Translations under genes and position numbers: made by a program | Notes under the pieces: model-generated | Database searches by the model: none | What the model saw: the letters and a program-made list of their open reading frames with translations, nothing else | What the model was told of the DNA's origin: nothing | Shown here: positions 13,060-21,637 of the stretch, in pieces | Position numbering within the stretch: position 1 is the first letter of the stretch | How the letters are laid out: the number at the start of each line of letters is the position of its first letter | Assembly (NCBI GenBank): GCA_017399175.1 | Contig: JAFQEE010000044.1 | Location: forward strand, 1-36,274 | DNA from: Clostridia bacterium | Lineage (GTDB): Bacteria; Bacillota; Clostridia; Oscillospirales; Acutalibacteraceae | Direction: 5' to 3' | DNA length: 36,274 bases

Positions 13060-13284
13060 TTATCGTTTCGCCTTGTTACTGTTTGCAACTTTTTCTATCT
13101 TTTCTTGGTCAATCCATTCTTCGGTAAAACCGCAATTACAACAAATATATCTGTTTACATTCACAGCAGAAAATATAGTATTTCCTGTCAACACATTGTT
13201 ACCTGACCCGTAAGCTCCCACATATCCGTCTATCCGAACAATGTTTGATGAACGGCACTTTGGGCAAGTTTTACTGTTTTTCAT
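13060..13284 (-). CDS. Small zinc-ribbon protein, 74 aa
   Basis: The function is unknown. Two cysteine pairs, CPKC near residue 7 and CCNCG near residue 48, form a zinc ribbon around a Gly-rich middle (DGYVGAYGSGNNVLTG). The C-terminus is acidic then basic. The start ATG 13284 has a consensus AAGGAGG seven bases upstream. It is the last gene of the leftward run from the GH2 gene, 34 bases after the ECF S component. No clear terminator follows; repeat copy 2 begins 16 bases downstream. Confidence 0.75.
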   Translation of the reverse strand: MKNSKTCPKCRSSNIVRIDGYVGAYGSGNNVLTGNTIFSAVNVNRYICCNCGFTEEWIDQEKIEKVANSNKAKR

Positions 13285-13318
13285 ATGATTGCCTCCTTAA
13301 TAGAATTATAAAACACAA

Positions 13319-13888
13319 TTATCTTTGCGTTTTGCATTTTCCACTTTTAAAATGTACAAGATGTGTTTTGCCTAATATGAGCATTACAGCGGGGATAAGT
13401 ACGAGCTGTAATATTATTCCCGGAACTGCTTTAAGGATTGCACTACTTAAAAACATTGAAAGTGTGAAGCCGTTGTCACCAAGTCCTAAGAGAAAACATT
13501 GAACTATGCCCCAGACAACTCTGCCACATACCATAGCCATTAACAGACATCGATAAAGGGACTTTATACATTTCCATTTTGCGTGGCTGAACAGATATCC
13601 AATTACAAAACCGTATGTAGCAAGTTCAAATGCCATTCCTAATGCAGACGGAAACATTACAGGCATTCCGAAAAGTGATGAACGGAGAATTGGAGTGATT
13701 GCACCTACTAAAAGTCCGTATTGTGAGCCACACACAAGTCCGCAAAGCATAACAGGAATATGCATAGGTAAAAGCATATTGCCGATTTCCTTGATTTGTC
13801 CTGTTAAAAAGGGGAGTACAAGCCCTAATGCAAGAAACATAGCAGACAAAACCAATTTCAATAAATTATTTTTCTTTGTTTCGCTCAT
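13319..13888 (-). CDS. ECF transporter S component, 189 aa
   Basis: This is an integral membrane substrate-binding subunit of an energy-coupling-factor importer. About six hydrophobic segments are visible, with the stretch LPMHIPVMLCGLVCGSQYGL followed by LVGAITPILRSSLFGMP, typical of the ECF S-component superfamily. The start overlaps the stop of the aldo/keto reductase gene (ATGA), so its translation is coupled to it. The substrate cannot be inferred and no EcfA/EcfT genes are nearby; a shared energising module elsewhere is normal. The last ~15 residues are encoded by DNA resembling the TTTGCGTTTTGCATTTT tract of the interspersed repeats. Confidence 0.85.
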   Translation of the reverse strand: MSETKKNNLLKLVLSAMFLALGLVLPFLTGQIKEIGNMLLPMHIPVMLCGLVCGSQYGLLVGAITPILRSSLFGMPVMFPSALGMAFELATYGFVIGYLFSHAKWKCIKSLYRCLLMAMVCGRVVWGIVQCFLLGLGDNGFTLSMFLSSAILKAVPGIILQLVLIPAVMLILGKTHLVHFKSGKCKTQR

Positions 13889-15003
13889 TTGCCGAATTCC
13901 TTTGCCACATCTTTAAGTAATTTTCTGATTTCAAGGTGTTGTGGACAAGATTTTTCACATAATCCACATTCAATGCAGTCGGAAGCCTTGCCTTTACCTT
14001 GAGTATGAACATCTTCATAATAGTATTCTGCATTCCAATCCTTAAATTGCTTTCTGTCATTCATACAAGCAAAGATTTCGGGTATAGGAATGTTTTTAGG
14101 ACATCCGTCAATACAGTAACGACAAGCAGTACAAGGAATTAGGTGCTGTGCGTTCATAATTTTACAAACCTTGTTTACTGCATCGTATTCTTCCTGACTG
14201 AATGACACAAAGTTTTTCATAAAACTGATATTATCGTTCATCTGGTCCATATCACTCATACCTGAAAGTACCATAAAAATGCCTTCAAAACTTGCTGTGA
14301 AACGAATAGCATAGCTAGCAGGTGAACCACCTTTGAGGTCATCGAGTACCTTTTTAGCCTCATCAGGCAACTTTACAAGACTACCGCCCTTAACAGGCTC
14401 CATAACGATAATCGGTTTGTCATGTTTACGACAGACTTCGTAACATTTTCTGCCTTCAACAGATTCGTCATTGTAGTCGAGATAATTGAACTGAATCTGT
14501 ACAAATTCTACTTCAGGGTATTCTGTAAGAATTTTATCAAGTACATCTGCCTTGTCGTGGAAAGAGAGTCCCACATGACGGATTTTACCCTCTTTTTTAA
14601 GTTCAAATGCAGTTTCATATGCTCTGCACTTTTTGTATTTCTCAAAGTTTGTAGCATTCTGTGCGTGCATTAAGTAAAAATCAAAATACTCAACACCACA
14701 ATTCTTTAACTGCTTTTCAAAAAGTGGTCTTATCTGACTTTCTTTCTTGAAAAATCCTTCTGATAACTTGTCAGCAAGGATATAACTCTCTCTCGGATGG
14801 CGAGAAGTAAGACATTTTTTGAGTGTTGCCTCGTTTCGCATTTCCATATATCCGTGAGCAGTATCAAAATAGTTAAAACCTGCCTCCAAAAAAGTGTCAA
14901 CCATCTTTTTTGACTGTTCAATGTCAATAAGCGGACCTTTACGAGGAAGTCGCATACATCCAAAGCCAAAATTCTTTTTTACTTCAGGAAAATAGTTGTT
15001 CAT
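13885..15003 (-). CDS. Aldo/keto reductase with C-terminal ferredoxin domain, 372 aa
   Basis: An NADPH-type aldo/keto reductase barrel occupies about residues 1-285, with the tetrad D47, Y52 (FDTAHGY), K79 (ILADK) and H113 (YLMH). A two-cluster ferredoxin domain follows, with CTACRYCIDGCP and CIECGLCEKSCP. Family knowledge: these ferredoxin-linked reductases are common in anaerobic Firmicutes but their substrates are largely unknown. I placed the start at ATG 15003, seven bases after AAGGAG. An upstream in-frame start would overlap the methyltransferase gene. It is the third gene of the leftward run. Confidence 0.9.
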   Translation of the reverse strand: MNNYFPEVKKNFGFGCMRLPRKGPLIDIEQSKKMVDTFLEAGFNYFDTAHGYMEMRNEATLKKCLTSRHPRESYILADKLSEGFFKKESQIRPLFEKQLKNCGVEYFDFYLMHAQNATNFEKYKKCRAYETAFELKKEGKIRHVGLSFHDKADVLDKILTEYPEVEFVQIQFNYLDYNDESVEGRKCYEVCRKHDKPIIVMEPVKGGSLVKLPDEAKKVLDDLKGGSPASYAIRFTASFEGIFMVLSGMSDMDQMNDNISFMKNFVSFSQEEYDAVNKVCKIMNAQHLIPCTACRYCIDGCPKNIPIPEIFACMNDRKQFKDWNAEYYYEDVHTQGKGKASDCIECGLCEKSCPQHLEIRKLLKDVAKEFGK

Positions 15004-15013
15004 AAGTAACTCC

Positions 15014-15592
15014 TTATTTTTTAGTACCACAAACCTGATACATTTTATCGTTTGAAATTATAATATCTACATTGAAATACGGACTTAAAAGTTCTGCTAA
15101 TTCTTCACATTCAAGCAAAGCATTTGATACTTTACCTGCCGATTTCATATGAATTTCATCAAGTTCTTTTTTACTCATACCATGAGCAATACAAAATCTG
15201 CCACCGTCTTTTAAGTGCTTTGTTAGATTTTCAATAACTTTTACTGGTTCAGGAAAATGAGGGAAAGCATTATAAATCATAATAACATCAAACTGATTGT
15301 CCAATATTATGCTTTCAGCATCACCACAGATTACATCTGCTTGTGGGAACTTGCTTTTTGCAATTTTCACCATTTCAGGGGAAAGGTCAACTGCAGCAAT
15401 ACTTTTTATATTTCGTTCAAGATAAAAGGGGAATAATACTCCTGTACCGCAAGCCACATCAAGCACATTGATGTTTTCTTTTACACCTGCATTATTTAAA
15501 ATAATGTCAAGTATTTCTTTGTCAGCAATTGGCTCATTATCCCAATTTGGCGCAAAATTATTAAAAAATTCTCTGATTGTTTCTTTGTTCAT
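15014..15592 (-). CDS. Class I SAM-dependent methyltransferase, 192 aa
   Basis: A Rossmann-like methyltransferase. The SAM motif is VLDVACGTGVLFPFYL (about residues 42-57). It is followed by AAVDLSPEMVKIAKSKFPQA, the acidic GDAES motif and DVIMIYNAFPHFPEP. The length and motifs fit small-molecule (UbiE/Methyltransf_11-like) enzymes. The acceptor is unknown. ATG 15592 lies one base after the GH2 stop codon, so translation is probably coupled. The longer frame with a TTG start inside the GH2 gene is less likely. It sits between a glycosidase and a reductase, a hint of small-molecule processing only. Confidence 0.85.
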   Translation of the reverse strand: MNKETIREFFNNFAPNWDNEPIADKEILDIILNNAGVKENINVLDVACGTGVLFPFYLERNIKSIAAVDLSPEMVKIAKSKFPQADVICGDAESIILDNQFDVIMIYNAFPHFPEPVKVIENLTKHLKDGGRFCIAHGMSKKELDEIHMKSAGKVSNALLECEELAELLSPYFNVDIIISNDKMYQVCGTKK

Positions 15593-15593
15593 T

Positions 15594-17339
15594 TTATTTC
15601 TCGATAGCAGCAACTTTTGTATTGATTGCTCTTATTCTGTCATAAATTTCTTCGTCGAATTTCTTTTCTCGGTCATATGTATAAAGGCCATTCTGCTCCT
15701 GCTCAATATCATAAAGCTGAGTATAGCAGAAACCGAACATCTTGTAATTTTCCACGATTACATCGGTAAGCCCTACATATCTGTCTGCAAATTCCTCAGG
15801 AGTTTTAACATCTTCGCCATAACCCCATGATTTGATTGATTCGTCACTTACCCATTTGATTCCACCGTATTCGCTGATGAATACAGGCTCACCACGATAA
15901 GTCTGTCTGCCACCATTTTCAACAAGCACGTGCTGATAAAGATAGTCTTCCGTCATAAATCGGTCATAGTTATTCTTGAAAAATTCCACATCATAACTGT
16001 AATCGTGCAAGTCAAATATATCAGTTTTAACATGGAAATTACCACTTGTGTCAATACAAGGACGAGTTGAGTCAACAGCCTTTGTAAAGTCATAAACTGT
16101 TACAAGAAGCGGGTCATATTGAGGTCTGCCTTTGTAATTCCAAGTTTCGTTGAACGGACACCAACCAATAATTGCAGGATGGTTAAAGTCGCGGTCAATA
16201 GCTTCTTTCCACTCATTTAAGAATACATCAACACTTTTTGGATTTGAATAGTCAAGTCCCCAGTTAGCATATTCACCCCATACAAGGTAACCGAGCTGGT
16301 CGGCATAGTACAAGAATTTAGGGTTGAATACCTTTTGGTGAAGTCTTGCACCGTTAAATCCCAAATCTATTGAAAGAGTAATATCTTTAATTAAGTCTTC
16401 ATCACAAGGGGAAGTGTAAATGCCCTTTTTATAAAATCCTTGGTCAAGGACAAGACGCTGAAAAACGCTCTTTTCATTGATAAGGAATTTGTATCCGTCA
16501 AGTCGCACATTACGAAGACCAAAATATGAATGAACTTTGTCTTCGCCATATGTAATCTCAAGGTCATAAAGACGACCGTTGCCCACTTCCCAAAGGTAAG
16601 TTTCGTCTAACTTAATCTGTAAAACCTCATTACCGCAAGCGTCTTCGACTTCTGTTTTGCCGACACTTTTACCGTCATAAAATGCTTCACAGGTAAGATT
16701 TTCCTTGCCTTTAAGTGCAAGGTTAATTGTTACAAGACCGTTTTTGTGGTCAGGATAAATCTTAAAGTTTTCAACATAATTCTGTGGTATGTATTCAAGA
16801 TAAACACTTTGCCAGATACCTGTTGTACGGGTGTAGTCACAAGCATGACTCTTTTTCCATTCACTCTGTTTTCCGCGAATTACAAAAGGATGCTTAACAT
16901 TGTCCTCGCAAAGAACAAAAATCTCATTTTCACCGTCAACACAAATATCAGTAATATCAAATCTGAAAGATGTGTAACCACCCTTGTGTCTGCCTGCACA
17001 TTTTCCGTTTACAAGCACAGTTGTAAGGTGGTCAGCAGCACCGAAGCACAGAAACACACGATTTCCGTCTTTTTTGATATTTACAGTTTTTCTGTACCAT
17101 ACCATATTGATAAAATCTTTGTATTGAATTCCCGAAAGTTCACTTTCAACACAAAAAGGAACATTAATTTTATGTGTGTAATTGTTTTCATTTCTTATTT
17201 CAATTGCTTTTTTCTCATCAGTTGAAAACTTAAATCCCACTTTTGCCTTTTGAAATCCAAAATCCCACTGTCCGTCAAGTGACTCATAACTATCCCTTGC
17301 AAATTGTGGGTTTGAATGTTTTGCCATTTTAATATTCAT
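15594..17339 (-). CDS. Glycoside hydrolase family 2 enzyme, 581 aa
   Basis: An intracellular beta-glycosidase (beta-galactosidase or glucuronidase-like) with no signal peptide. An N-terminal sugar-binding jelly roll (about 1-180; SLDGQWDFGF) and an immunoglobulin-like domain (about 180-285) precede a TIM barrel. The probable acid/base is E398 in IIGWCPFNETW and the nucleophile is E490 in VFISEYGG. At 581 aa it is a compact GH2. Substrate specificity is not readable from sequence. It is the first gene of a leftward run of five tightly packed genes and has its own promoter (17385-17357). Confidence 0.9.
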   Translation of the reverse strand: MNIKMAKHSNPQFARDSYESLDGQWDFGFQKAKVGFKFSTDEKKAIEIRNENNYTHKINVPFCVESELSGIQYKDFINMVWYRKTVNIKKDGNRVFLCFGAADHLTTVLVNGKCAGRHKGGYTSFRFDITDICVDGENEIFVLCEDNVKHPFVIRGKQSEWKKSHACDYTRTTGIWQSVYLEYIPQNYVENFKIYPDHKNGLVTINLALKGKENLTCEAFYDGKSVGKTEVEDACGNEVLQIKLDETYLWEVGNGRLYDLEITYGEDKVHSYFGLRNVRLDGYKFLINEKSVFQRLVLDQGFYKKGIYTSPCDEDLIKDITLSIDLGFNGARLHQKVFNPKFLYYADQLGYLVWGEYANWGLDYSNPKSVDVFLNEWKEAIDRDFNHPAIIGWCPFNETWNYKGRPQYDPLLVTVYDFTKAVDSTRPCIDTSGNFHVKTDIFDLHDYSYDVEFFKNNYDRFMTEDYLYQHVLVENGGRQTYRGEPVFISEYGGIKWVSDESIKSWGYGEDVKTPEEFADRYVGLTDVIVENYKMFGFCYTQLYDIEQEQNGLYTYDREKKFDEEIYDRIRAINTKVAAIEK

Positions 17340-17356
17340 AAATAATCACCAAAAAA

Positions 17357-17385
17357 ATAATATCACAAATTTTCCTTTATATCAA
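17357..17385 (-). promoter_or_regulatory. Promoter of the GH2-led operon
   Basis: Read leftward, TTGATA (17385-17380), a 17-base spacer and TATTAT (17362-17357), 18 bases before the start codon. Confidence 0.7.
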
Positions 17386-17407
17386 CACAGAAATAATTAT
17401 TTTCTAC

Positions 17408-17671
17408 AAATGGGAGTTTATAGGGACAATTCGTAATGCGTAATTCGGAATTCGTAATTAAGGGTCTGCGACGCAATTATAAAATAAAACCAATATGGTT
17501 TGTAGGGGCTGGCGAGTCTCACCTGCCGGTTCGGTCGGTGCTTCTGCTACGCAGAGGTGTCCACAGGACATCCGCACCCTCGACAGCCCTAATCAAGTGC
17601 ACATATAAACCAACAACGGGTCGTCGAGACACCGACCCCTACGAATTAATCTTCCCGATAAATTATGAATT
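17408..17671. repeat. Modular interspersed repeat, copy 3 (full)
   Basis: The left end is AAATGGGAGTTTATAGGG. The right end, read inward, is AATTCATAATTTATCGGG. The interior contains GGTTCGGTCGGTGCTTCTGC and the AGAGGTGTCC...GGACATCCGCACCC block shared with copies 7 and 8. Nothing coding is seen. Confidence 0.8.
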
Positions 17672-17742
17672 GAAAAGATAGGTTTTATTGCACGATTGCA
17701 AATTAGTTTTGCAGATGGCATTTATACATACCAATATGAGAG

Positions 17743-17779
17743 AAAAAAATAGCCAAGTGTCCTTACGAACACTTGGCTA
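17743..17779 (-). terminator. Terminator of the GH3 gene
   Basis: An 11-bp perfect stem TAGCCAAGTGT / ACACTTGGCTA with an eight-base loop, followed leftward by a T-run (17749-17743). Confidence 0.9.
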
Positions 17780-17800
17780 ATAGCCGGGCCTGTTTTTTGA

Positions 17801-20407
17801 TTAGAGAATATATTTTACAAAGTAAATTACTGTGTTCAATACATTGTTAATGATATATTCAAGGTATGAAAGGGTATATGGCTCTTCAAATTCCCATTCC
17901 TCAGGTTTCAAAAGAGCACCGCACAGCGAATCGTCATATTCATATGGGTCTTGGAATGCCTTTGTATGCATCTTTACTGTGCAAAGGTGACGACAAGCCT
18001 CACGAAGAGCGGTACCAAAGCCGATAGGGTCTGCATAATATCGTGCAGTAACTGCTATAACATGAGACGGAAGATTAACTGCCCAAAGACCTGTAAGCAA
18101 TGTGTCGTTACCGTTATAAACTGCGATAATAGGACTCATATATCCTATGCCGGTGAAATTCCATGAATAGTCTGAAACAACAAATCCGTCAAAGCCCCAT
18201 TCGCCGCGAAGAAGGTCATTAAGGAGTGCTGAACTACCGCCACACCAGTTTGTGCCGATACGGTTGAACGCAGACATAACACCAAGGCAAGGTGATTCCT
18301 TAATCGGAATTTCAAAAGCTTTGAGATAGATTTCACGCATTGTCTGTTCATCAGCCCATGTGAAAACGCCTTCACGGTGAGATTCCTGGTCATTCATAAC
18401 AAAGTGCTTGATTGTTACAACAAGACCTTCGGAATAACAGCCTGTGATTACTGCAGAAGCCATTGTGCCTGAAATAACAGGGTCTTCTGAATAATATTCA
18501 TAGTTTCTGCCACCTGCAGGGTTTCTGTGGATGTTTACACCGGGAGCATACCAGATGTCTGTGCCGATGTCACGAGCTTCAATACCAACACATTTACCCA
18601 TTTCTTCTGCAAGTTCCACATTCCATGTGCAAGCAACTGCAACCTCGCAAGGATATGCAGTACCGCTGTCCATAAATGCAATACCGTTCTGACCTTTAAC
18701 ACTTGAAGGAGCATCGTTATCCCAAGTCTGAGGAATACCAAGACGCTCAACACCGCGTGTGCCGTAACCACCGTCAATAACCATCATAACCATTTCATTT
18801 ACTGTGAGCTGGTCAAGGAATTTGTCCATAAGGTCAGGATTTTCATAAACATCCTGGAGCATTATAGTTTCATCATAAACTGCACCTGTAATCGGAGCAG
18901 TACCTTCTGTTGTTTTTTCAGGAATTATATCAACATTCTTGATTTCGTCAGTTGCAGTAAGTTCTCTGAAAACAGGATATGTACCTTCATAATCAGCACG
19001 GGAAAGAACAGGGAAATCATTGTAAACATCGTCGAACTTGTTTGTGATTTCAACGCCTGTCTTGTTGTCGTACTTCATAATCTTATCTTCTGCCTGAACA
19101 TAATCAAAAGAGTCAATGTGTTCTCTTACATTCTTACCGAGAATTATTTTGTATGTGCCTTTTTCAAGAATCCAAGCTTCATTGTTCTTGTGGTCGTAAG
19201 ATGCCATATCCTCAATGTCAAATGAAACTGTGATTGTCTGACTTTCACCGGCATCAAGCATCTTTGTCTTTGCATAACCGCCAAGGCAGATAGCACTCTT
19301 TTCAATGCCACCATTATAGTATGGAGCACTGTAATAAAGCTGTACAACCTCTTTACCTGCTACATCACCTGTATTTGTAACCTTAACAGTAGCAGTAACT
19401 TTATCGTTGTCAAAGTTGTAGCTTACAAGTTCCTGACGGAATTCAGTATATGAAAGACCGTAACCGAAAGGATACTGAACCTTATCTTTAGCAAATGTTT
19501 CAAAGTAACGATAACCAACATAAATACCTTCAAGGTATTCTACGTAGTATTCGCCGCCGTCATATTCATTTGTACCGAAACAAACACCTGACGGATGGTC
19601 ACTTACATTGTAAGCAACTGTGTCAGCAAGCTTACCTGACGGATTAACATCGCCTTTAAGCATATCTGCAACGGAAAGCATACCGAATTCACCCGGAATC
19701 CAGATTGCAGCAGCAGCCTTGATGTTTTCATATTCGTCAACAAATCCCATTTCAATAATATTTGAAATATTGAAAAGAACGATAATATTTTCGAAATTGT
19801 CATTAAGTTTTTCGATAAGTGCTCTTTCTTCGTTACTGATACGAAGAATATCTTCAGTAAGGTCAGTACCCTCTGCACTTGTTCGGCTAATCATAACGAG
19901 TGCTGTGTCAGAATATGCTTTTGCATTAGCCATAATTTCATCAGTAAGTTTTGAAACAGGCATTTCAGGAAGCTGACTCTTTGTAAGAATAAGACCAAGA
20001 GCATTGTTGACAACAGGATGACTTGTTGTAGGAATAGCTTCTGTGCCACACTCTTTTTCATAAAGCTTACGAAGCTCAGCATTATATTCAATGCCTTTTT
20101 CGTCAAGTGCATCGTAAAAACTTACAGGGTTTTCACTTGTGATACAACCAGAACCTGCACCGCCAAAGAACGGACAAACTGAACCAACACCAAAAACATT
20201 AAGTTTTTTACCGTCAAGAGGTAATATATTATCTTCATTTTTAAGAAGAACAATACCTTCTGCTTCAATTTTTAAAGCAGTTTTTGATGTTTCTGCAATA
20301 ATGTCAGGGTCAATTCTGCCACTATAAGCAAAAGCACTTATGGTGCAGGTGAAAAGTAAAGTCAACACCATAAGAATTGAAATCCCCTTTAATAAACGTT
20401 TTTTCAC
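17801..20407 (-). CDS. Secreted, circularly permuted glycoside hydrolase family 3 enzyme, 868 aa
   Basis: A retaining beta-glycosidase, probably a beta-glucosidase. The start is GTG 20407, six bases after GGAGGGG; a TTG further upstream overlaps that site. A signal peptide (LLKGISILMVLTLLFTCTIS then AFA) is followed by domains in permuted order. The GH3 C-terminal alpha/beta domain comes first (about 38-330; EAEGIVLLKNEDNILPL), then a fibronectin-III-like domain (about 345-415; VKVTNTGDVAGKEVVQLYY). The GH3 TIM barrel comes last (about 520-780; WYAPGVNIHRNPAGGRNYEY, then KHFVMND), with nucleophile D746 in GFVVSDYSW. Permuted GH3 enzymes are known from Ruminococcus and relatives. A C-terminal hydrophobic helix (NNVLNTVIYFVKYIL) may anchor it to the membrane. 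Confidence 0.9.
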   Translation of the reverse strand: MKKRLLKGISILMVLTLLFTCTISAFAYSGRIDPDIIAETSKTALKIEAEGIVLLKNEDNILPLDGKKLNVFGVGSVCPFFGGAGSGCITSENPVSFYDALDEKGIEYNAELRKLYEKECGTEAIPTTSHPVVNNALGLILTKSQLPEMPVSKLTDEIMANAKAYSDTALVMISRTSAEGTDLTEDILRISNEERALIEKLNDNFENIIVLFNISNIIEMGFVDEYENIKAAAAIWIPGEFGMLSVADMLKGDVNPSGKLADTVAYNVSDHPSGVCFGTNEYDGGEYYVEYLEGIYVGYRYFETFAKDKVQYPFGYGLSYTEFRQELVSYNFDNDKVTATVKVTNTGDVAGKEVVQLYYSAPYYNGGIEKSAICLGGYAKTKMLDAGESQTITVSFDIEDMASYDHKNNEAWILEKGTYKIILGKNVREHIDSFDYVQAEDKIMKYDNKTGVEITNKFDDVYNDFPVLSRADYEGTYPVFRELTATDEIKNVDIIPEKTTEGTAPITGAVYDETIMLQDVYENPDLMDKFLDQLTVNEMVMMVIDGGYGTRGVERLGIPQTWDNDAPSSVKGQNGIAFMDSGTAYPCEVAVACTWNVELAEEMGKCVGIEARDIGTDIWYAPGVNIHRNPAGGRNYEYYSEDPVISGTMASAVITGCYSEGLVVTIKHFVMNDQESHREGVFTWADEQTMREIYLKAFEIPIKESPCLGVMSAFNRIGTNWCGGSSALLNDLLRGEWGFDGFVVSDYSWNFTGIGYMSPIIAVYNGNDTLLTGLWAVNLPSHVIAVTARYYADPIGFGTALREACRHLCTVKMHTKAFQDPYEYDDSLCGALLKPEEWEFEEPYTLSYLEYIINNVLNTVIYFVKYIL

Positions 20408-20441
20408 AAAAATCCCCTCCAAAAAGATAATTTATATGTTA

Positions 20442-20470
20442 ATAGTATATAAAAAACTATTGTATGTCAA
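20442..20470 (-). promoter_or_regulatory. Promoter of the GH3 gene
   Basis: Read leftward, consensus TTGACA (20470-20465), a 17-base spacer and TACTAT (20447-20442). It overlaps the rightward promoter of the oxidoreductase, so the two may compete. Confidence 0.8.
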
Positions 20471-20489
20471 TCGGTTTTTGTGATATAAT
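20460..20489 (+). promoter_or_regulatory. Promoter of the Gfo/Idh/MocA gene
   Basis: TTGTAT (20460-20465), an 18-base spacer and perfect TATAAT (20484-20489). It is back-to-back with the GH3 promoter. Confidence 0.65.
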
Positions 20490-20505
20490 ACACATGGTGA
20501 TGAAT

Positions 20506-21483
20506 ATGTCAAATAAATATAATTGGGCAGTACTCGGTTGTGGAAATATCGCAAATGATTTTGCCTGTGAAATGAACAAAATGGGTGGCAAAGTCTATTC
20601 AGTTGCTAATCGTACTTATGAAAAAGCCGTAAATTTTGCTCAAAAATACAATGTTGAAAAAGTCTACGAAAATATTGATGATATTTTTACTGACAATAAT
20701 GTGGATGTTGTATATATCGCAACTCCTCATAACAAACATATTGAGTATATTCTTAAATCCCTTGAAAACGGAAAACATGTGCTCTGTGAAAAGGCAATTA
20801 CATTAAATTCTGACGAGTTAAACAAAGCAGTTGAACTTGCTGATGAAAATAATCTTATTCTTGCAGAAGCTATGACAATCTATAATATGCCACTTTATAC
20901 TGAACTTGAAAAAATTATCAATTCAGGAAAACTCGGCAAACTCCGTCTTGCTCAGGTGAATTTCGGTAGTTTCAAGGAATACGATATGACAAACCGTTTC
21001 TTTAATATGGATTTGGCAGGCGGAGCATTACTCGACATCGGTGTTTATGCACTTTCTTGTGTTCGAATGTTTATGACAGAGTGTCCTGATAATATTCAAT
21101 CTCAAGTAAAATTTGCTGAAACAGGAGCAGACGAGCAGTCAAACATTATTCTCAAAAATTCAAAAGAAGAATTGGCAAGCGTGACACTCTCTTTACACGC
21201 AAAACAGCCAAAGAGGGCAACAATTTGCTACGATAAGGGTTACATAGAAATTTTTGAGTATCCTCGCGCCGACAAAGCAACAATTTATTATACTGAAGAT
21301 AATCGCACAGAAGAAATCACAGCAGGTAAGTTAGAAGATGCACTCTGTTATGAAATTAAAAATATGGAAAATGCCATCGAAAACGGTAAAAACACAATGC
21401 GACTCCAATACACCATTGATGTAATGAACATTATGACCGAACTTCGCAAACAATGGAATATGAAATACCCTGAAGAAAAATAA
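20506..21483 (+). CDS. Gfo/Idh/MocA-family NAD(P)-dependent oxidoreductase, 325 aa
   Basis: A Rossmann fold (AVLGCGNIANDFACEMNKMG, about residues 8-27) is followed by VVYIATPHNKHIEYILKSLE and the catalytic-region motif CEKAITLN (the usual EKP is EKA here, as in dihydrodiol-dehydrogenase-like members). A second alpha/beta domain includes GGALLDIGVYALS. The likely substrate is a sugar or cyclitol. I place the start at ATG 20506, behind GGTGA. Earlier in-frame codons lie within or just after the -10 promoter hexamer. It shares a divergent control region with the secreted GH3 enzyme, which suggests joint use in glycoside metabolism; this is inference. Confidence 0.9.
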   Translation: MSNKYNWAVLGCGNIANDFACEMNKMGGKVYSVANRTYEKAVNFAQKYNVEKVYENIDDIFTDNNVDVVYIATPHNKHIEYILKSLENGKHVLCEKAITLNSDELNKAVELADENNLILAEAMTIYNMPLYTELEKIINSGKLGKLRLAQVNFGSFKEYDMTNRFFNMDLAGGALLDIGVYALSCVRMFMTECPDNIQSQVKFAETGADEQSNIILKNSKEELASVTLSLHAKQPKRATICYDKGYIEIFEYPRADKATIYYTEDNRTEEITAGKLEDALCYEIKNMENAIENGKNTMRLQYTIDVMNIMTELRKQWNMKYPEEK

Positions 21484-21485
21484 AA

Positions 21486-21596
21486 AAGCCTCCCTTGTTA
21501 AAGGGCGCGAGCATCCGGTGGATGCTGAATTAGCGCTGTCTGAGCCGGCAGGCGAGTAATGAGGGGGACCACCGTAGGTGGTGGAGGGATTCATTG
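21486..21596. repeat. Modular interspersed repeat, copy 4 (fragment)
   Basis: It contains GCCTCCCTTGTTAAAGGGCG, the CATCCGGTGGATGCTG palindrome and GGACCACCGTAGGTGGTGGA. The standard terminal inverted repeats are missing. Confidence 0.55.
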
Positions 21597-21607
21597 TGAA
21601 ATTTTAT

Positions 21608-21637
21608 GGACTTCTCTTTATGGGGAGGTCCTTTTTT
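21608..21637 (+). terminator. Terminator after the Gfo/Idh/MocA gene
   Basis: A GGACTTCTC / GGGAGGTCC stem with wobble pairs is followed by six T. It overlaps the 3' end of the convergent acyltransferase gene. Confidence 0.75.

Noticed and set aside
12840-13127. Frames on both strands across repeat copy 2
   Set aside because: They follow the repeat boundaries, lack ribosome sites and resemble frames from other copies.
14730-14969. Various frames antisense to the aldo/keto reductase, GH and flavoenzyme genes
   Set aside because: They are shadows of strongly supported genes, without ribosome sites or domain signatures.
17744-17779. Possible riboswitch or small RNA between the GH2 and GH3 genes
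   Set aside because: It is a simple stem followed by a T-run at the 3' side of the GH3 gene, adequately explained as a terminator.
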